Positions 40,493-51,905 of a stretch of DNA of 64,000 bases are shown piece by piece (within the stretch, counting starts at the first letter, position 1; each line of letters starts with the position of its first letter). This DNA comes from Phytophthora colocasiae. Its lineage: Eukaryota > Oomycota > Peronosporomycetes > Peronosporales > Peronosporaceae. The notes beneath the pieces are model-generated. The model was given only the letters and a program-made list of their open reading frames with translations, was not told the DNA's origin and did no database searches. The position numbers and the translations under genes were made by a program. The stretch is taken from the NCBI GenBank assembly GCA_018806915.1, contig JAGKQI010000047.1, positions 744,001 through 808,000 of the forward strand, read 5' to 3'.

Positions 40493-41640
40493 ACACTTTT
40501 CGGCTTCCGGACTGGAAGTCGGTCGCCCAGAGTGTATAGTGGTGCCCAGGTGGATTCTGGAATAAAACGTCCAGATGCCAAGTGGGGTCAGTCTCAACCT
40601 TCCGGGATCCTATGGGTATCCGGAAGGCAGAGTTGGCGTGTGACCTTGTGGTATCCTCTTGGGTGTCGTTTGTCTTCGTGTATCCGGTGTAGTCACCAAT
40701 GAGTTACTTCTGGATGCCGATCAGGTCCAGATGTACAAATGCTAGGTACTTTCCAGATGCAGTCGTCTGGAATCATTGAAAGACTATTAGCAAAGTCTTT
40801 CCCTAGCGGTTAACCAATACAATATAGAGAGTTAATATGCAAATATACAGCCGCTCTTATTCTTTCTGTCCCTTGAGCGGTGGACACAGTCGATGGAGTC
40901 TGATTCCGGAACACTGGCTCGGTCCCGGGACTCTTACAAGCGCACCACTTCCGGATAACCACTGGGTTTCCGGAAGACAATAATCAAATGGAATCCGGAA
41001 TCACTAGAAAGTAATCCGGATGACCCTCAATATACAATCCTATCACACAGTAGTTAATTCAATACAGTTCCAAGGGGCTAACTACTAACAACCTCCTAAA
41101 AACGCAGTTATAATATGAAATGGGTATCCGGAGTCCGGAATACCAACTGGAATATGAAATAGGAAGTTCACTTCCGGATGCGCCTTCCGGATCCCTTACC
41201 TAACTTGGTCTTGACCTTTGTGGAGAATCCCGTGGCTGTGTACGTTGTCGTCGCGGCCTAACGCTGGCGGAAATGACCCCGATCCCTCTTCTTGAGGCTG
41301 GTCGGCGGTTCTCGGCAGTGGTGGCTTGTGGGAACCTCCCGCACACTCACTTGCGTCCTTGGTGGCAAATTGAACTCTCTGTTATTTATGTATAAGTATT
41401 TTGCTAAAGTCTCTGCTAAACATCTTGATTTCACTATAGAAAGGGGCAGAGGGTGCGTGTCTCTGTCGCCGAAGCCCGAAGAATTCCGGCTGGTGCCTTC
41501 ACTTGAGTATACTTGGAGCTTCAACTGGATACTGGGTACAAATCAGGATTTCCCTGGATGCTAGTCCTTTCCAAATGCCCTTGGTGTTCAGATTCCACGT
41601 GACCTTGGCCGGCATCTGGAGCTCTTTTCACAGGAAATAC
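40493..41640. other. Non-coding stretch with dense TCCGGA motifs
   Basis: There is no conserved frame. TCCGGA or close variants occur roughly every 60-100 bp (for example at 40506, 40616, 40958, 40974, 40997, 41015, 41127, 41170 and 41183). The same hexamer is frequent in the flanking ORFs. It may be an LTR-like or regulatory part of El5. Confidence 0.45.
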
Positions 41641-42253
41641 TTGGATACTGTATGCGCACCTGGTTCAGCTGTATCAGGGCTCTGAATGCAGTTGGTCGAC
41701 TCGGGATTCCGGATCGGACATGGATTCCAGAGATTATCGAAGGTATTCCTGAAGCGCAACGCTTACACCTTCCCAGATTCCCGTCCCAATGTTGTCCAAT
41801 ATCAGCCAATCAGCTTCCAGATCAATGGATGGTCCTGGGAGGCGGCTTCTGGGAGAAAATTCAAACCCACAGCTTCACATTTCATTACTCGGTCGAGACT
41901 TCGCAAGAGGCAGGTTTCCGGAAAGCGCGAAGTCCAAGGGGGCGACCCCAAGGGGAGGCCTAGCCGATGCGTCTTCAACGTGTCATGCCCAGAGCGCCGT
42001 CGTTCATCCCGTCACCCGCGTCATCTTCGCTGCCGTCGGTGCCGTCATCGGTACTCCGGAATCTGGAAGCAAGTCGGGATGGTCAGTCGTCCAGAAGTGA
42101 CATGTCATCGAACAGAGTCGCTTCGGAACGCACAACCTCTGCCCGATCTTCGAGTATGTTCGTATCTTCCGGGAGTTCCAGTGAGTCCATGGCTAGCGCT
42201 ACATCCGATCGCGAACTTCGCGAGAAAGCACTTCAGATTCTTCTGGATTCGGG

Positions 42254-43600
42254 ATGAGTCGGAGTGGAGGCAGCCACATGCTGTTCTCGAGATTCGCGCC
42301 CATGGCGATGTCAGCTCGAAGTTCCGGTGGACCAATGTCAATGGAGTCTGGAAAGGGATTTCAGATCACGCATGGAAATCCAAGTGGAGCTCGAGAGGGT
42401 GTGAGTCGCAATGATGTCGTACCAGACTCGAAGGTTGACCGGCAGAAGGAGAAGCGCGCAAAGTCGTCCTCAAAACGACGTGAGGCAGCTCGAGAAGCCT
42501 GCCAAGCCAGATCTTCTGAGGCACATGATGAACTAAAGTCTGAAGGCCGACGTCGTGAGAGCCCTAGTGAATCCGCCAGGTCAGAACGCTCGTCCAAGTC
42601 AATCAGTTCTGGTTCCACACAGGTCGCGCTGAATACGATGTTCCAGCTCCAGAAGGTGATAGCCCGAATGGAAGACCAGCAAGGGCCGGCACTGCAGAAG
42701 ATGTTGAGCGATTTGGATTCCAAGTTGGAGCGCTTGCTGGACTCGAAGTTTCAAGGGATGTTCCCGAAGCAAGAGCCGGCTCAAGTGTTTACCACGACGC
42801 AAGTTGTCCCGGCAGCACCGCGTGTTGATGAAGGCCATCCCACAGAGCGTTCACATGGGGAGCGAAGGCCAAAGATCACCAAGTCGAAGCGAAGTCCGTC
42901 TGAAGGCCTGAAGATGCCTGAACTTCAGCGAGAGCTGGAGGCGTTGGAGGCTGCGAGGAAGAAGGAGCGTGAAATGTCGACGGCGGTGCAGAAGTTCTTA
43001 GCCACGCAAGTTCGTGACTTGAAGGCGAGAACGTCAGGGCCATATGATGGAGCAACTCAAGGTGGGACATCAACTGATTTGGCAAATTTGCACCCAGTAT
43101 CCAGCTCCCCACCCCAGAACACATTCCATATGGAATTTCAGACAACAGATGTTCGGAACCCTGACGAAGCTTTTGCCGCTCAAGTGGCCGCCGCCCTCAA
43201 CGTGGTTTCTAGCGAGGCGAAGGCGTCCAAGACTCCCGAACCGAGGAATCATCAAGACGGCAAGGCAAGGAAGGAAAGTGACTCCGCATGGAGGAGATCA
43301 TCTGAAGTTAGACCACGAAGAGAAGCGTCAGGCGATGGATTGCGGAGAGGGGCGTCAAGGAATACGATAGACGCACCGAGGAAGAGCTCTTTGTCGAGTA
43401 AGGGCCAGTCTTCTAAGCGGCAGTCGCCAGGAGGAGGCGGCCTTCGGACGATTCAAGCTCGTCCAGTCCGGGCTCCGACTCTGACAGTGACTCCGATTCC
43501 GGAAGCTCCGATAGCAGTTTTTTTGAAGACATGTCAGCGGGAGTTACGACTACGACCGGCCAGAATGGAACCACTACGTACCTGTTCAAGCCGTTTGTGA
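42254..43600 (+). CDS. El5 Gag-related ORF (448 codons) with coiled coil
   Basis: ATG 42254 opens a long frame: a Ser/Arg-rich part (SSSKRREAAREACQARSSEA), a helical region (LNTMFQLQKVIARMEDQQ, LSDLDSKLERLLDSKFQGMF) and a coiled coil (LKMPELQRELEALEAARKKE). The next part is Asp/Ser-rich in the neighbouring frame and leads to FFEDMSAGVTTTTGQNGTTT, LFKPFVNASTLEDFAEKAPL. The capsid then continues at 43708. The frame change near 43500-43600 is probably a mutation. It resembles the long N-terminal arm of Phytophthora Gypsy Gag proteins. Confidence 0.6.
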   Translation: MSRSGGSHMLFSRFAPMAMSARSSGGPMSMESGKGFQITHGNPSGAREGVSRNDVVPDSKVDRQKEKRAKSSSKRREAAREACQARSSEAHDELKSEGRRRESPSESARSERSSKSISSGSTQVALNTMFQLQKVIARMEDQQGPALQKMLSDLDSKLERLLDSKFQGMFPKQEPAQVFTTTQVVPAAPRVDEGHPTERSHGERRPKITKSKRSPSEGLKMPELQRELEALEAARKKEREMSTAVQKFLATQVRDLKARTSGPYDGATQGGTSTDLANLHPVSSSPPQNTFHMEFQTTDVRNPDEAFAAQVAAALNVVSSEAKASKTPEPRNHQDGKARKESDSAWRRSSEVRPRREASGDGLRRGASRNTIDAPRKSSLSSKGQSSKRQSPGGGGLRTIQARPVRAPTLTVTPIPEAPIAVFLKTCQRELRLRPARMEPLRTCSSRL

Positions 43601-43707
43601 ATGCAAGCACCCTGGAAGATTTTGCCGAGAAGGCGCCGCTGTCTACTCGGATGAGGTGGTTGGAACGGTTTCGAAGTATGTCGGTTCAAGGAGGCTAGAC
43701 AGACAGC

Positions 43708-44046
43708 GTGAAGATATACGAGATGAAATTGAAGTTGCCTCCTGCCGTCAGGAACTGGCGCGCCAACTTGACTCCGAAGGTTCGGCGGAAGTGGAAGGAT
43801 TTTCTGAAGGCGTTCAAGGAGCTATACTGCAAGGCGAAGATTTCTAACGCTGAACGCTATTATACGATGGTCCAAAAGAAGAACGAGACTCCACTGGGCT
43901 TCTACTACCAACTTAACAAGGTGGCGGATCGTGCTGGAGTCGACTTTGACGGATCGAGTAAACAGCGAGAAAGGTGTTCATCCAGCACAATTGAACGCAG
44001 CATATCGCCTGCGGCAGTGAGCTCTTCCATTGAATTCAGGGGCTGA
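43708..44046 (+). pseudogene. El5 Gag capsid end
   Basis: Frame 43708-44046: MKLKLPPAVRNWRANLTPKV, RRKWKDFLKAFKELYC, then AERYYTMVQKKNETPLGFYY and QLNKVADRAGVDF. This is the retrotransposon-gag capsid core. The C-terminal part and the knuckle are cut off at 44046, where the minus-strand MULE relic begins. Confidence 0.7.
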
Positions 44047-44049
44047 CAA

Positions 44050-46620
44050 TGTACTCCACCGTTCCCGAATAGTCATAACAGGAAGCATCTTGAATCCATG
44101 TCCTTTGTGTGCTAAGTGCATAAGGTGACGGCATGGTAAGCGGTTGCTCATTGAAAACAGGCCATTTCATTTCCAGTCTAAGTCGTCGCACGCGAAACTC
44201 AAGTTGTGGCAGGATACCGTCCAGGTTGGAAGCGACACAGCCTCACACGTTGTTTCCTCCATCTGGTTCACGAATTACTCCCATTCTCGCTTCAGTTTTT
44301 CCAAGACGTGTGTTGAAATTCTGCTTCCGGGTACTGCTAGAGGCCTCCCAATCTCCAAGACTATTTGCTGGATAATGGTCATCTGGTGCTGGAGCAACCC
44401 TGCGATAGTTTGGTCAATCCGAGTCTTCAGACCAAGCAGCATCTTCAGTTGAATCCAGTTTGACTCGATTCGGTTTGTAGTCGTATTACCCACTGTAAAT
44501 ATTTCCCGCGGGCAAAGTTTGACCACATCTCGTTACGAGAGTTCCAGTTTTTGTCGAAATACGCAAAGAAAGCCTGCTTCTTGTTGCCGTGACAGAAATC
44601 CTTCAAGTTCCTGTAGTGCGTGTCGTAGGTATCTTGTGTTGAGCTGAAACAAAGCCGACATTAGCGAATTTATATGTTAAGTGAGCAATGGTGACATACC
44701 TGTAAAGAAGTTTTATCATCAAGCCCAGTAGTTTTTCGCCCTGAGCTACCTTGATTCCGTAGATAGAATGCTTCATGACCTTTTCCAATAGGAGATGGCG
44801 TGAAATTGGCAAAACAAAATCTTTGCCTTCGAGAAACACTCTTCAAGCGCTTTCCATTCTGTAAAATCTTTGTCGATCACCACACTCACGACATTTTCCC
44901 AGAGCGGATTTTTCTCCTTGAAGTACTCCAGAATTGTTGAGATCGTAATAGCTTGCTCATTTAAGCAAATGAAATCGACCACAGGAAATCCACGACCTGT
45001 ACATATGGTGACTACCAAACTCCCTTCAACAAGACAGAAGAAAGAAGTGTTCAACAGGGTTGCAATAGTGGGTAAAGTTGCTGAAAGGGTTGCTTTATAA
45101 AAAAAAAGGTTGCTGGAAGTCGCACCCAAATGATAACCCAAATTGTTCGTTCAGTGAGTAAAGTCCATTGCCAACGTTTCGCCCCAACGCTCGAACATCA
45201 TTTTCTGGACTTTAGTCTGCATAACCACCCAACATGTTACGTCAAACTGGTCTTGGATAACTAGAACATCGCTTCCATCCAACTACCGTAGTGCGTGGAG
45301 CATATTCTTCATGTGGTCTTCGCCAGAATCTGCTTGGAGATGCTACGAAGAAGGTTTCGCGTCTGCTGTGGAGTCACTTTTGCAGCCTAATCATACATAT
45401 AAACCCATGAGTATGATATATATATATATTCTCAAGCACCTGTTTCACATACCAAGACGATCGTTCAAGAAGTTCGTGATGTGCGTAGAAGACACACGGG
45501 CATCAGCCAAAGTCTTCATGCCTTTGCGTTCTTCGTCAAGTGGCAGAGTCTTGGTTGTGAGGTAGGATGACGCCTCGGTTCCGGTAGTTGGATGTGAGTG
45601 TGTGATTCTTACAAAACAAGGAAATGTTAGACAGCCACAACTAAATATAAGCACCTCATCACCTACCTCATTCCTGACCATGATCTTAAAAGTATTGCCA
45701 GCACACCGGTTGACTACGGCGGTTAACCTCGCTTTGCACTTGCAATAGCGAGTCTTGCGTTTGCGATGGCCTTTGGATCTGGATTCCTGGGATACTTCGT
45801 GTGTGCACCGGTAGATTCTCTGGTAGAACTCGAACTCGCTTGGACTTTGGTCTTCATGACTGCTACAATATCACTTAGTTAGTTAATCGGTAATAAATAT
45901 AAGCATATCAATCATACGTGTTGTATAGAGCCGAACTCCGCACTCGAAACTTGAGTTTGTTCTTCTTCTTGTACTTGGAGAACACCTCCTCAAATTCCTC
46001 CCAAGTTTTATACGACTTATTTGACCTAACTGCTGGCACCATATTTACGATCCCATCATCATCTGGGTTCATCGAATCCAGTACTTCGAGGTGCTTGCTT
46101 GTGCGTCTTTTAGGAAAGTATTCCGAGATAATCAGTGGTTCCTCCCCACTGTATCATGCGTGTCTCGTTGTAGATTCAGCATCCTGCGCTTGGGGAAAGA
46201 GGGTTGTACAGCTTGGTGGGGCGAGTGACGCTTTAGCGAGATACCGAAGCCTGTCAAACACACCCCAACCATTAACAATGCATTAATTTTAGTAAAAATG
46301 CATGACTTTACAAGCATGAGAACAACCATAGCTGAAGTTTTCCTTCTTTGAGCTCTCGGCTTCCCTGCATATGCAAAAGTAACACAATAAATCAGCAATT
46401 AACGCTACGAATAAAAGCATTAAACAGTATCGGCTTATCGGCTTTTGGCGCATGTTCCTCGCACGATTCATCCGTGGAAGAGGCGTCGCCTTCTTCACCT
46501 TCGTCTTCCACCTCGTAGTCCTCGTCGCTGATGTCGTCGTCTTTAATTCCCAGCGCATTATACGCGATCTTCAACTTTGTTTTGACGCTTCGTGTTCACC
46601 GACCTACCAAAGCCCAGTTC
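44050..46620 (-). pseudogene. MULE-type transposase relic 2
   Basis: On the minus strand the order is as follows. An acidic N-terminus (46574-46392, DDDISDEDYEVEDEGEEGDA). A FAR1/WRKY-like DNA-binding region (45681-45445, VRITHSHPTTGTEASSYLTT, then KTLPLDEERKGMKTLADARV). The MULE core (45141-44773, VSVVIDKDFTEWKALEECFS, then KAKILFCQFHAISYWK), which matches the second catalytic Asp block of Mutator-like transposases. A C-terminal part (44526-44275, FTVGNTTTNRIESNWIQLKM). Introns and frameshifts separate them. The downstream end is cut at the El5 junction (about 44048). Confidence 0.7.
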
Positions 46621-46831
46621 CATAGCTTAATATCAAATAGACAGTCTCTATTGGTGTCGCAGCGTGTACGTACCAGTTGACGTCATTTCTAGCTCTTGAA
46701 CGGTCAGTAGGGCGCCGGTGTCGCTTGATTCCTGCTCCAACTGCGCGATGAACGGAGGTTCTCCTTTCAGCGCGTACTTACTGAAATCGTACTTAATTCG
46801 CAGTTCAAAGAACTGTCGTTTGGGGGTGTTC

Positions 46832-46910
46832 GGATGTCATCGAGTGACATTCGCGTCACATTTGCCTTCTCCCCTGAATCGGATGTCATCGAGTAACATT
46901 CGTGTCACAT
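46832..46910 (+). repeat. Tandem 30-bp direct repeat near the MULE boundary
   Basis: GGATGTCATCGAGTGACATT then CGCGTCACAT (46832-46861) is repeated with two changes at 46881-46910. Each unit also contains a small inverted repeat (GTGAC/GTCAC-like). It could be the subterminal repeat of MULE relic 2. Confidence 0.65.
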
Positions 46911-46947
46911 AATATATTTTTGGCGGCTGTTGGAGGCCAGTATTATA

Positions 46948-47716
46948 CACCTTTTCAACTTCAAAATGGCAAAAAGAAAATTCAATACGTCAAAACGTAA
47001 ATTCAAAACGACACAGATAAAGAAGGGCGTCGATCCAAATTCTTATAATTCGGTTACAAAGGTTACTGACCAACAGGCATGTCGTTCATCTGGATAGCTG
47101 CCGCGTGAAACTTGAATGTGTGCAGCGAGCAGTTGGAACAGAGCTGAGGAGTGATTGCCTCCTCGATGAGTAGTTCTGGAGCCATCAGTAGGTACTTCTC
47201 GCGGTGCTACTTGACTGTTCGATGCGGCGGTACTTGGAGAATTGCTTTGCGGTGCTGAGCCAAGAATCGCTTGACCATTGACTTGAACACGGAGAAGCAA
47301 TTCTCGATCGGATTAAGCATGATGAAATAAGGCCCCAGCCGAAGGAGTGCTGCACCAGCAAATTCGTCTTCCTTGAAGACGTCTTCGACGTGAGTATGGC
47401 GAGGGGCATTGTCAACAAGAATCATTGAGTAGAGACAGTAAGTGGGCGACGTGCTCTTCCGTGACGTTGCGGTTTCCACCACGAGGCATTCTTGGCGACG
47501 ACTCCCAGAACCACGGAAGCGTGGAGCGATTGTTGGATGACGCGCAGGAATTAACACCGTCCAGTGGTTTTGGCGCCGTTATAAAAACACTTAAGTTAAT
47601 AATACCCTGTCATTTGCGATGACAATATAATATTGGTTTTGTACGCCTGTGTCGTTTTGAATTTACGTTTTGACGTATTGATTTTTCTTTTTGCCATTTT
47701 GAAGTTGAAAAAGGTG
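46948..47716 (-). mobile_element. Small Tc1/mariner-type element with 67-68-bp terminal inverted repeats
   Basis: The left repeat (46948-47014, CACCTTTTCAACTTCAAAAT...) is the reverse complement of 47649-47716 with only one or two differences. TA flanks both sides (46946-46947 and 47717-47718). The sister MULE copy shows the uninterrupted site (CCAGGATTATAGTCACG at 62766-62782), proving insertion at TA. Inside, on the minus strand, is a piece of a DDE_3 transposase: MILVDNAPRHTHVEDVF (Asp block) and LLRLGPYFIMLNPIENCFSV (Glu block), then SMVKRFLAQHRKAILQ. The N-terminal half is missing, so this is an internally deleted derivative. Confidence 0.92.
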
Positions 47717-48043
47717 TAGTCACGTCATGTTACATGATTTTGCCCATGATTAATCCTGGATTGATTTCTCGTATTTACGAAGATAATCATATGGAGAAAG
47801 ATATGAGAATCGTATTTACAAATGGGGAAGATTCGAGAAGATTCGTCGAGGACGACGAAGATATTTTTGTTCGGCGGCGACGGACCCATGATTAATCCTG
47901 TTCAATCATGGGAAAATCGTGAATGCCACGCAATTACGATGATTAATCCTGTAATAATCATGGGAAAATCATGAAAGTCATGTATTAATAATGCAAGAAC
48001 CAAATTAAAGTGAAAGTGGGCCACTTCGTCAATATCCTGAGTG

Positions 48044-49100
48044 CTACGTAGCGGCTTGAGTGGAAGACACGTCTTCGCCCTCCTTCATCTCGTCATCTTG
48101 AGATGGCGCAGTCATTTTCTTCTCTATCTCGTCATCGTGGGCAGCTTTAGTCGATTCCACAGGCAGAAGGCGAGCAGTCACTAGGTAGAAAAATAACTCG
48201 AAACGACGCCTCGTCAAAGCATTAGAGCTCATATTTAGTGGTGGTCCCGGGACAACCAGACGGATGAACATCCAGCAGACATAAACACCACAGCTGTATG
48301 CATCAAACTGGATAGGGTTGTTCTGGGGGATGACGTTGTAGATGTCCAGCCCTGAAATTTTCAGTGTCGTAGCAACAGTCTTCGCATAGTTCATGTACGG
48401 GGTCTGGTTTAGCGGATCGTAGTAGTAGATGCGTTTAGCATTCACCTTAATGACTATACAGCACCAGTGCGCACTTTGAAAGTTCTTGGGGCAAAAACAC
48501 CGTATCAATCCCGGGTTCACCGACTTGTTGGAGGACACGATCTCGTATAGAGTCATCCAGTAAAGAACCTTCTCTGTTTCGAGTTCGCTTCGTCTTGGTA
48601 GTCGCAGTTTGCAAACCAGCCAACCTGCATGATGAGTTATAGTTCATCAAACGTACACAATCTGCACGTATGGACGCGTCAGTCAGCCATGTCGGTGGGA
48701 TTGCTAGAGCATTGCATAGTCGAAATCGGGCTGGTCAGGTAGGCCTGCAATGCGTTTGTACGGGTAAGTCTTTATGAGATCGTCGGCAACGAGTGCCCCA
48801 CCTTCGTGATATTCGGCAGGCAGTGATGGAATACCGTCTTCGGTTAACCACTTCAGCATATCCATCCCCAACTGCACACACGTCTTTCAGTAATGGACTC
48901 TTTTGAAAGTTTCAATTTGTAGACGTGAAAATGACCCGACGTCCTTGATTTGCACGATTTCAACACTTTGTGGAGCATCTCTCTTCTTCTCCGCTGGAGA
49001 CTCTTGTGGTGCGTCAGCAGCAATCGCTGTTTCCTTGGAGTTACTTGAGGGAAAAGCCGACAGACATGCATCCATCAGCTTTTGCGGTAAGGGTCCATGA
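48044..49100 (-). pseudogene. Ulp1/C48-type cysteine protease of MULE copy 1, decayed
   Basis: The minus-strand frame 48556-48044 includes SAHWCCIVIKVNAKRIYYYD and PLNQ, then NNPIQFDAYSCGVYVCWMFI. This gives the His, Asp, Gln-region and Cys of the Ulp1 (SUMO-protease-like) catalytic set. The upstream part (49075-48887, VQIKDVGSFSRLQIETFKRV) is recognisable, but stops and shifts fill 48600-48880. The intact homologue is at 63041-64000. In plant and oomycete MULEs such proteases accompany the transposase; their substrate is unknown. Confidence 0.8.
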
Positions 49101-49163
49101 TTAATACAGGATTCTTCATGCGCTTGAACTTTGGCTTCTTCTTATCAGCCTCGCTGTATTTGA

Positions 49164-51772
49164 CTAGGATTCCAGCACTCCTTCTTCAGCGCTTTCACAT
49201 GCGGAATTCATTTCTTCGTCAGAACTTGAACTCAAACCAAACTCTTGCTTGATCTGCTCTCTCCCTTCTTTACTCGTGCCCCCCCCCCCCCACCCGACGC
49301 TCGTTTTCGTTTCACTTGATGAACCATGAGATGTTCGCTTTTTTGGCGAATATTTCTCCATTGATTTAAAACGAAAGTCAACATCTCTGAAAATTCATCT
49401 TCGTCTTCACTATCCGCCATCTCATTGGCGATCAAGTGTGTGGCACGCACTGCCTCTCGGTAGCGTTCGTGGTGCGATCGCATATCGTGACGTCTAGACC
49501 CCATTGTAGTCGATTCATAACGTTCGCACGAGAATTGTTTAACCTTCTTCAGATCTCGAGAGCAGCTAGTCCACCTATGCAATAAAACAAAAATCCTGGT
49601 GATAAATCATGGACTATGAATAAATCCTGTACAAATCATGGAATGTTCAAACGCACCGTTCATCAATGCAGTTCCAGGGAATCAACGTGCCACCAACTCG
49701 CTTCTTTTTCCGGTAGGCAATTGCGTGACGACAAGGAAGCTTCATTGACATTGCAAATTCACAATCGCATTGCCAATTATCCAATCGAAGTTTGTGCTCC
49801 GAAAACTTCCCACCAACAAGCACCACGCCATCGTCATCTGGATCCTCGCTGAAGCAGTACGAATTACATTTTTCTAGAGCGCGGGCGTACTGTGTCTCCA
49901 CTTGAGAATCCACGAAATGCGAAGTAAACCTGAGAATAGTCGCCATTTCCTCGTCGTAGTTGCTATTCACGAATTGGCCAATTCGCGAAAGTCGATATTG
50001 ATACTCGTTTTGCACACGCTTATCCGAAGCTATCAACACCTTTATGCATTCAGCCATACTTTTGGAAGAATCGACGGAGCCCTTCAGCTTCCCGAAAAAA
50101 CTCTCTAAACGGTTGTTAGTGTGATTTTTGAAGTGGGGAAGACCAGTCCGTCGATACATCACCCACCGATCTTGGCAAGTATCCCAGTTTCTTTCGAAAT
50201 ACGCGAAAAACTCGTGTAGCCCAATACGACTGCATAGTCCTTCCAGTGAATCATGACTGACCTTATAATCATCTTCACCATCCTGTGAATTGCAGCGTCT
50301 ATTTGGCTCGCGTCATCACTCGATATCTTCCCAAACTCGGGCTTGTCTCGCATCTCCTTCAAATACTTGATAACATGGAAATGACAAATCAAAATGCGAG
50401 CCTCTGGAAAATTGGACTCCAGAACGCGAATCTCATTTAGATCCTTATCAACCACAATAACACGCAGCATATCAATGCGTGTGGGATGCAACTTCTTGAA
50501 ATGAGCAATAGCCCTCTCCATGTGCCAATCTCCATTGGCTTCAATCAAAGATTGCTGCACTACAGCCCCTTCACCAAATTCATTCATAGCCATAAACGTA
50601 AGAAGCTGGTAATTGTACATGTTCAATTCAACAACCATAGATTAGAACATGATTATATCTTGGTAAAATCATGGAAACACAACGTGTTCAAGAAAATCAT
50701 GTACATATACAAGATTAATCCTGCAATAATCGTGGAAACTTACCGGTTCGTCTTATGGCTACAATCCACGAGCGCAACTCGCTAAACCGTGTATAAGTCC
50801 GCTGCATATGCGCACTAGCCAACGAAATTACTCCAGTCTCTCTAGTATCCGTCTCCGATATGGTAGAGACATTCTCCGGATCTAATGCCGCAAATGCAGC
50901 GATTTCACGAGCTGTAGCCACGTTGTCGTCACCTGCGGACGCCGTAGCGGCGTGCTCACGAACCAAATTGTCCACATCTACTTGAATTACGTTATGGTCG
51001 TGTTCGAGTAAGTAGTCATAAATCTTGGACCGTTTAGCACCACTAGAGAGCATTCCTTCGACTTAAGCTCCACGAAAGAGTCCACGCCACGAAAACTTGG
51101 ATACGTTCCATACACTTCAGCGGAAACGCGGTGGTTATGTTTGAAGCAGCCATTCTTAACCTGCAGTTCTCCACGTGATAAATTCCACTGCACCACGAAG
51201 AGAAAAGGACAGCCAGTGAGGCGTATATGCTGCTTCGGCCTCGCTCCCCCGCCCCTGGACTTTCTCTGCTTCCGACCATGCGTGCAGATGTAAGTACGTT
51301 GGTACGGGTCCATTCCTTCGGGTACCAGCTGCGATTCGTCTTCTCCTTTTAAATTAAAATACTTCTTCTTAAAGAATAAAGAATTTATAAATTTTTTCGT
51401 CTTCTTAATGCGTTTGTTACGCTCCGCACGAGACATCGTCTCCCGCACGGGCACAGACTGCATTGTACGCACGCAATATTCACGATGATACGTCTCCCAT
51501 GTCTCCCAGTCTTTGTGCCACACAGCAGGGGGCTCCACAGAAACGAGAACCGCGTCATCAACTCCATAATTCACTGTATTCTCTGCCGTTTCAGCATCAG
51601 ACGGCGCCGCAGAGTCCACCCCACTTTCCACAGAGTCCCCACCTTCACCTTCGGAAACGGCATCGTTGTGCGTCTCCATGTCGCCGTCATTATCACTCCC
51701 TGCCGCGATAGCGTCTTCGCGGTGTTTCATCTTAACGTCCAAAACAAATATGCACGAGTTTCCCAATCGCAT
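49164..51772 (-). pseudogene. MULE copy 1 transposase with FAR1-like region and SWIM zinc finger
   Basis: Frame 51772-50987 has an acidic N-terminus, then PYQRTYICTHGRKQRKSRGG, HIRLTGCPFLFVVQWNLSRG, LQVKNGCFKHNHRVSAEVY, a FAR1-like Cys/His DNA-binding region. After a shift near 51050 it continues to AIRRTG at about 50745. Frame 50638-50159 gives the core: MNEFGEGAVVQQSLIEANGD and MLRVIVVDKDLNEIRVLESN with the DKD block, ARILICHFHVIKYLKEM. Frame 50162-49647 gives NRLESFFGKLKGSVDSSKSM and the SWIM finger CDCEFAMSMKLPCRH. An intron of about 77 bp (GTGCGT to GCATAG, about 49577-49653) leads to WTSCSRDLKKVKQFSCE. A block expected to hold the first catalytic Asp seems missing at the second intron-like stretch (50640-50745). 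Confidence 0.75.
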
Positions 51773-51905
51773 GAAATTTCGGAACTTAGCGAATTCAGAA
51801 TTTAACGAAGCGGTAATGAATGGAAAATAAAATATCTTACAAAATCATGGATGCATCCAGGATTTAATCCTGACTCGTTTCACGATTATAATCATGGCCT
51901 CCAAC

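Larger units (their letters stand above)
38246..44046 (+). mobile_element. El5: Gypsy-type element, LTR, primer site and gag region only
   Basis: A probable LTR (about 38246-38982) ends ...CTTCGCCACA. After two bases comes a primer site TGGTGCGCGTGCCCGGATTC (38985-39004), which continues as GAACCGAGG. This is complementary to the acceptor end and T-arm (GGTTCGAATCC) of a tRNA. It differs from the TGGTAGCA site of El1-El4. Gag-like ORFs follow to 44046, ending with a capsid signature, and the element then stops at the MULE relic. No protease, RT or second LTR is present. The LTR start is uncertain because no second LTR is available. Confidence 0.65.
46917..51905 (-). mobile_element. MULE copy 1 with Ulp1-type protease gene
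   Basis: The left end TTTTTGGCGGCTGTTGGAGG matches the sister copy at 62750. The right end (about 51880-51905) carries the inverted counterpart ATTATAATCATGGCCTCCAA. Motifs of the form CCATGATTAATCCTG and their complements recur at both ends and in the introns. The gene order on the minus strand is DNA-binding/transposase with SWIM finger (51772-49164), then Ulp1-like protease (49100-48044). A 769-bp Tc1-type element is inserted in the left end. The coding parts contain stops and shifts. A target duplication could not be defined. Confidence 0.75.

Noticed and set aside
49270..49300. Poly-C tract as a regulatory element (also 39969, 60754)
   Set aside because: Short homopolymers, probably slippage products. 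The one at 60754 is part of the SINE tail; the others have no context.
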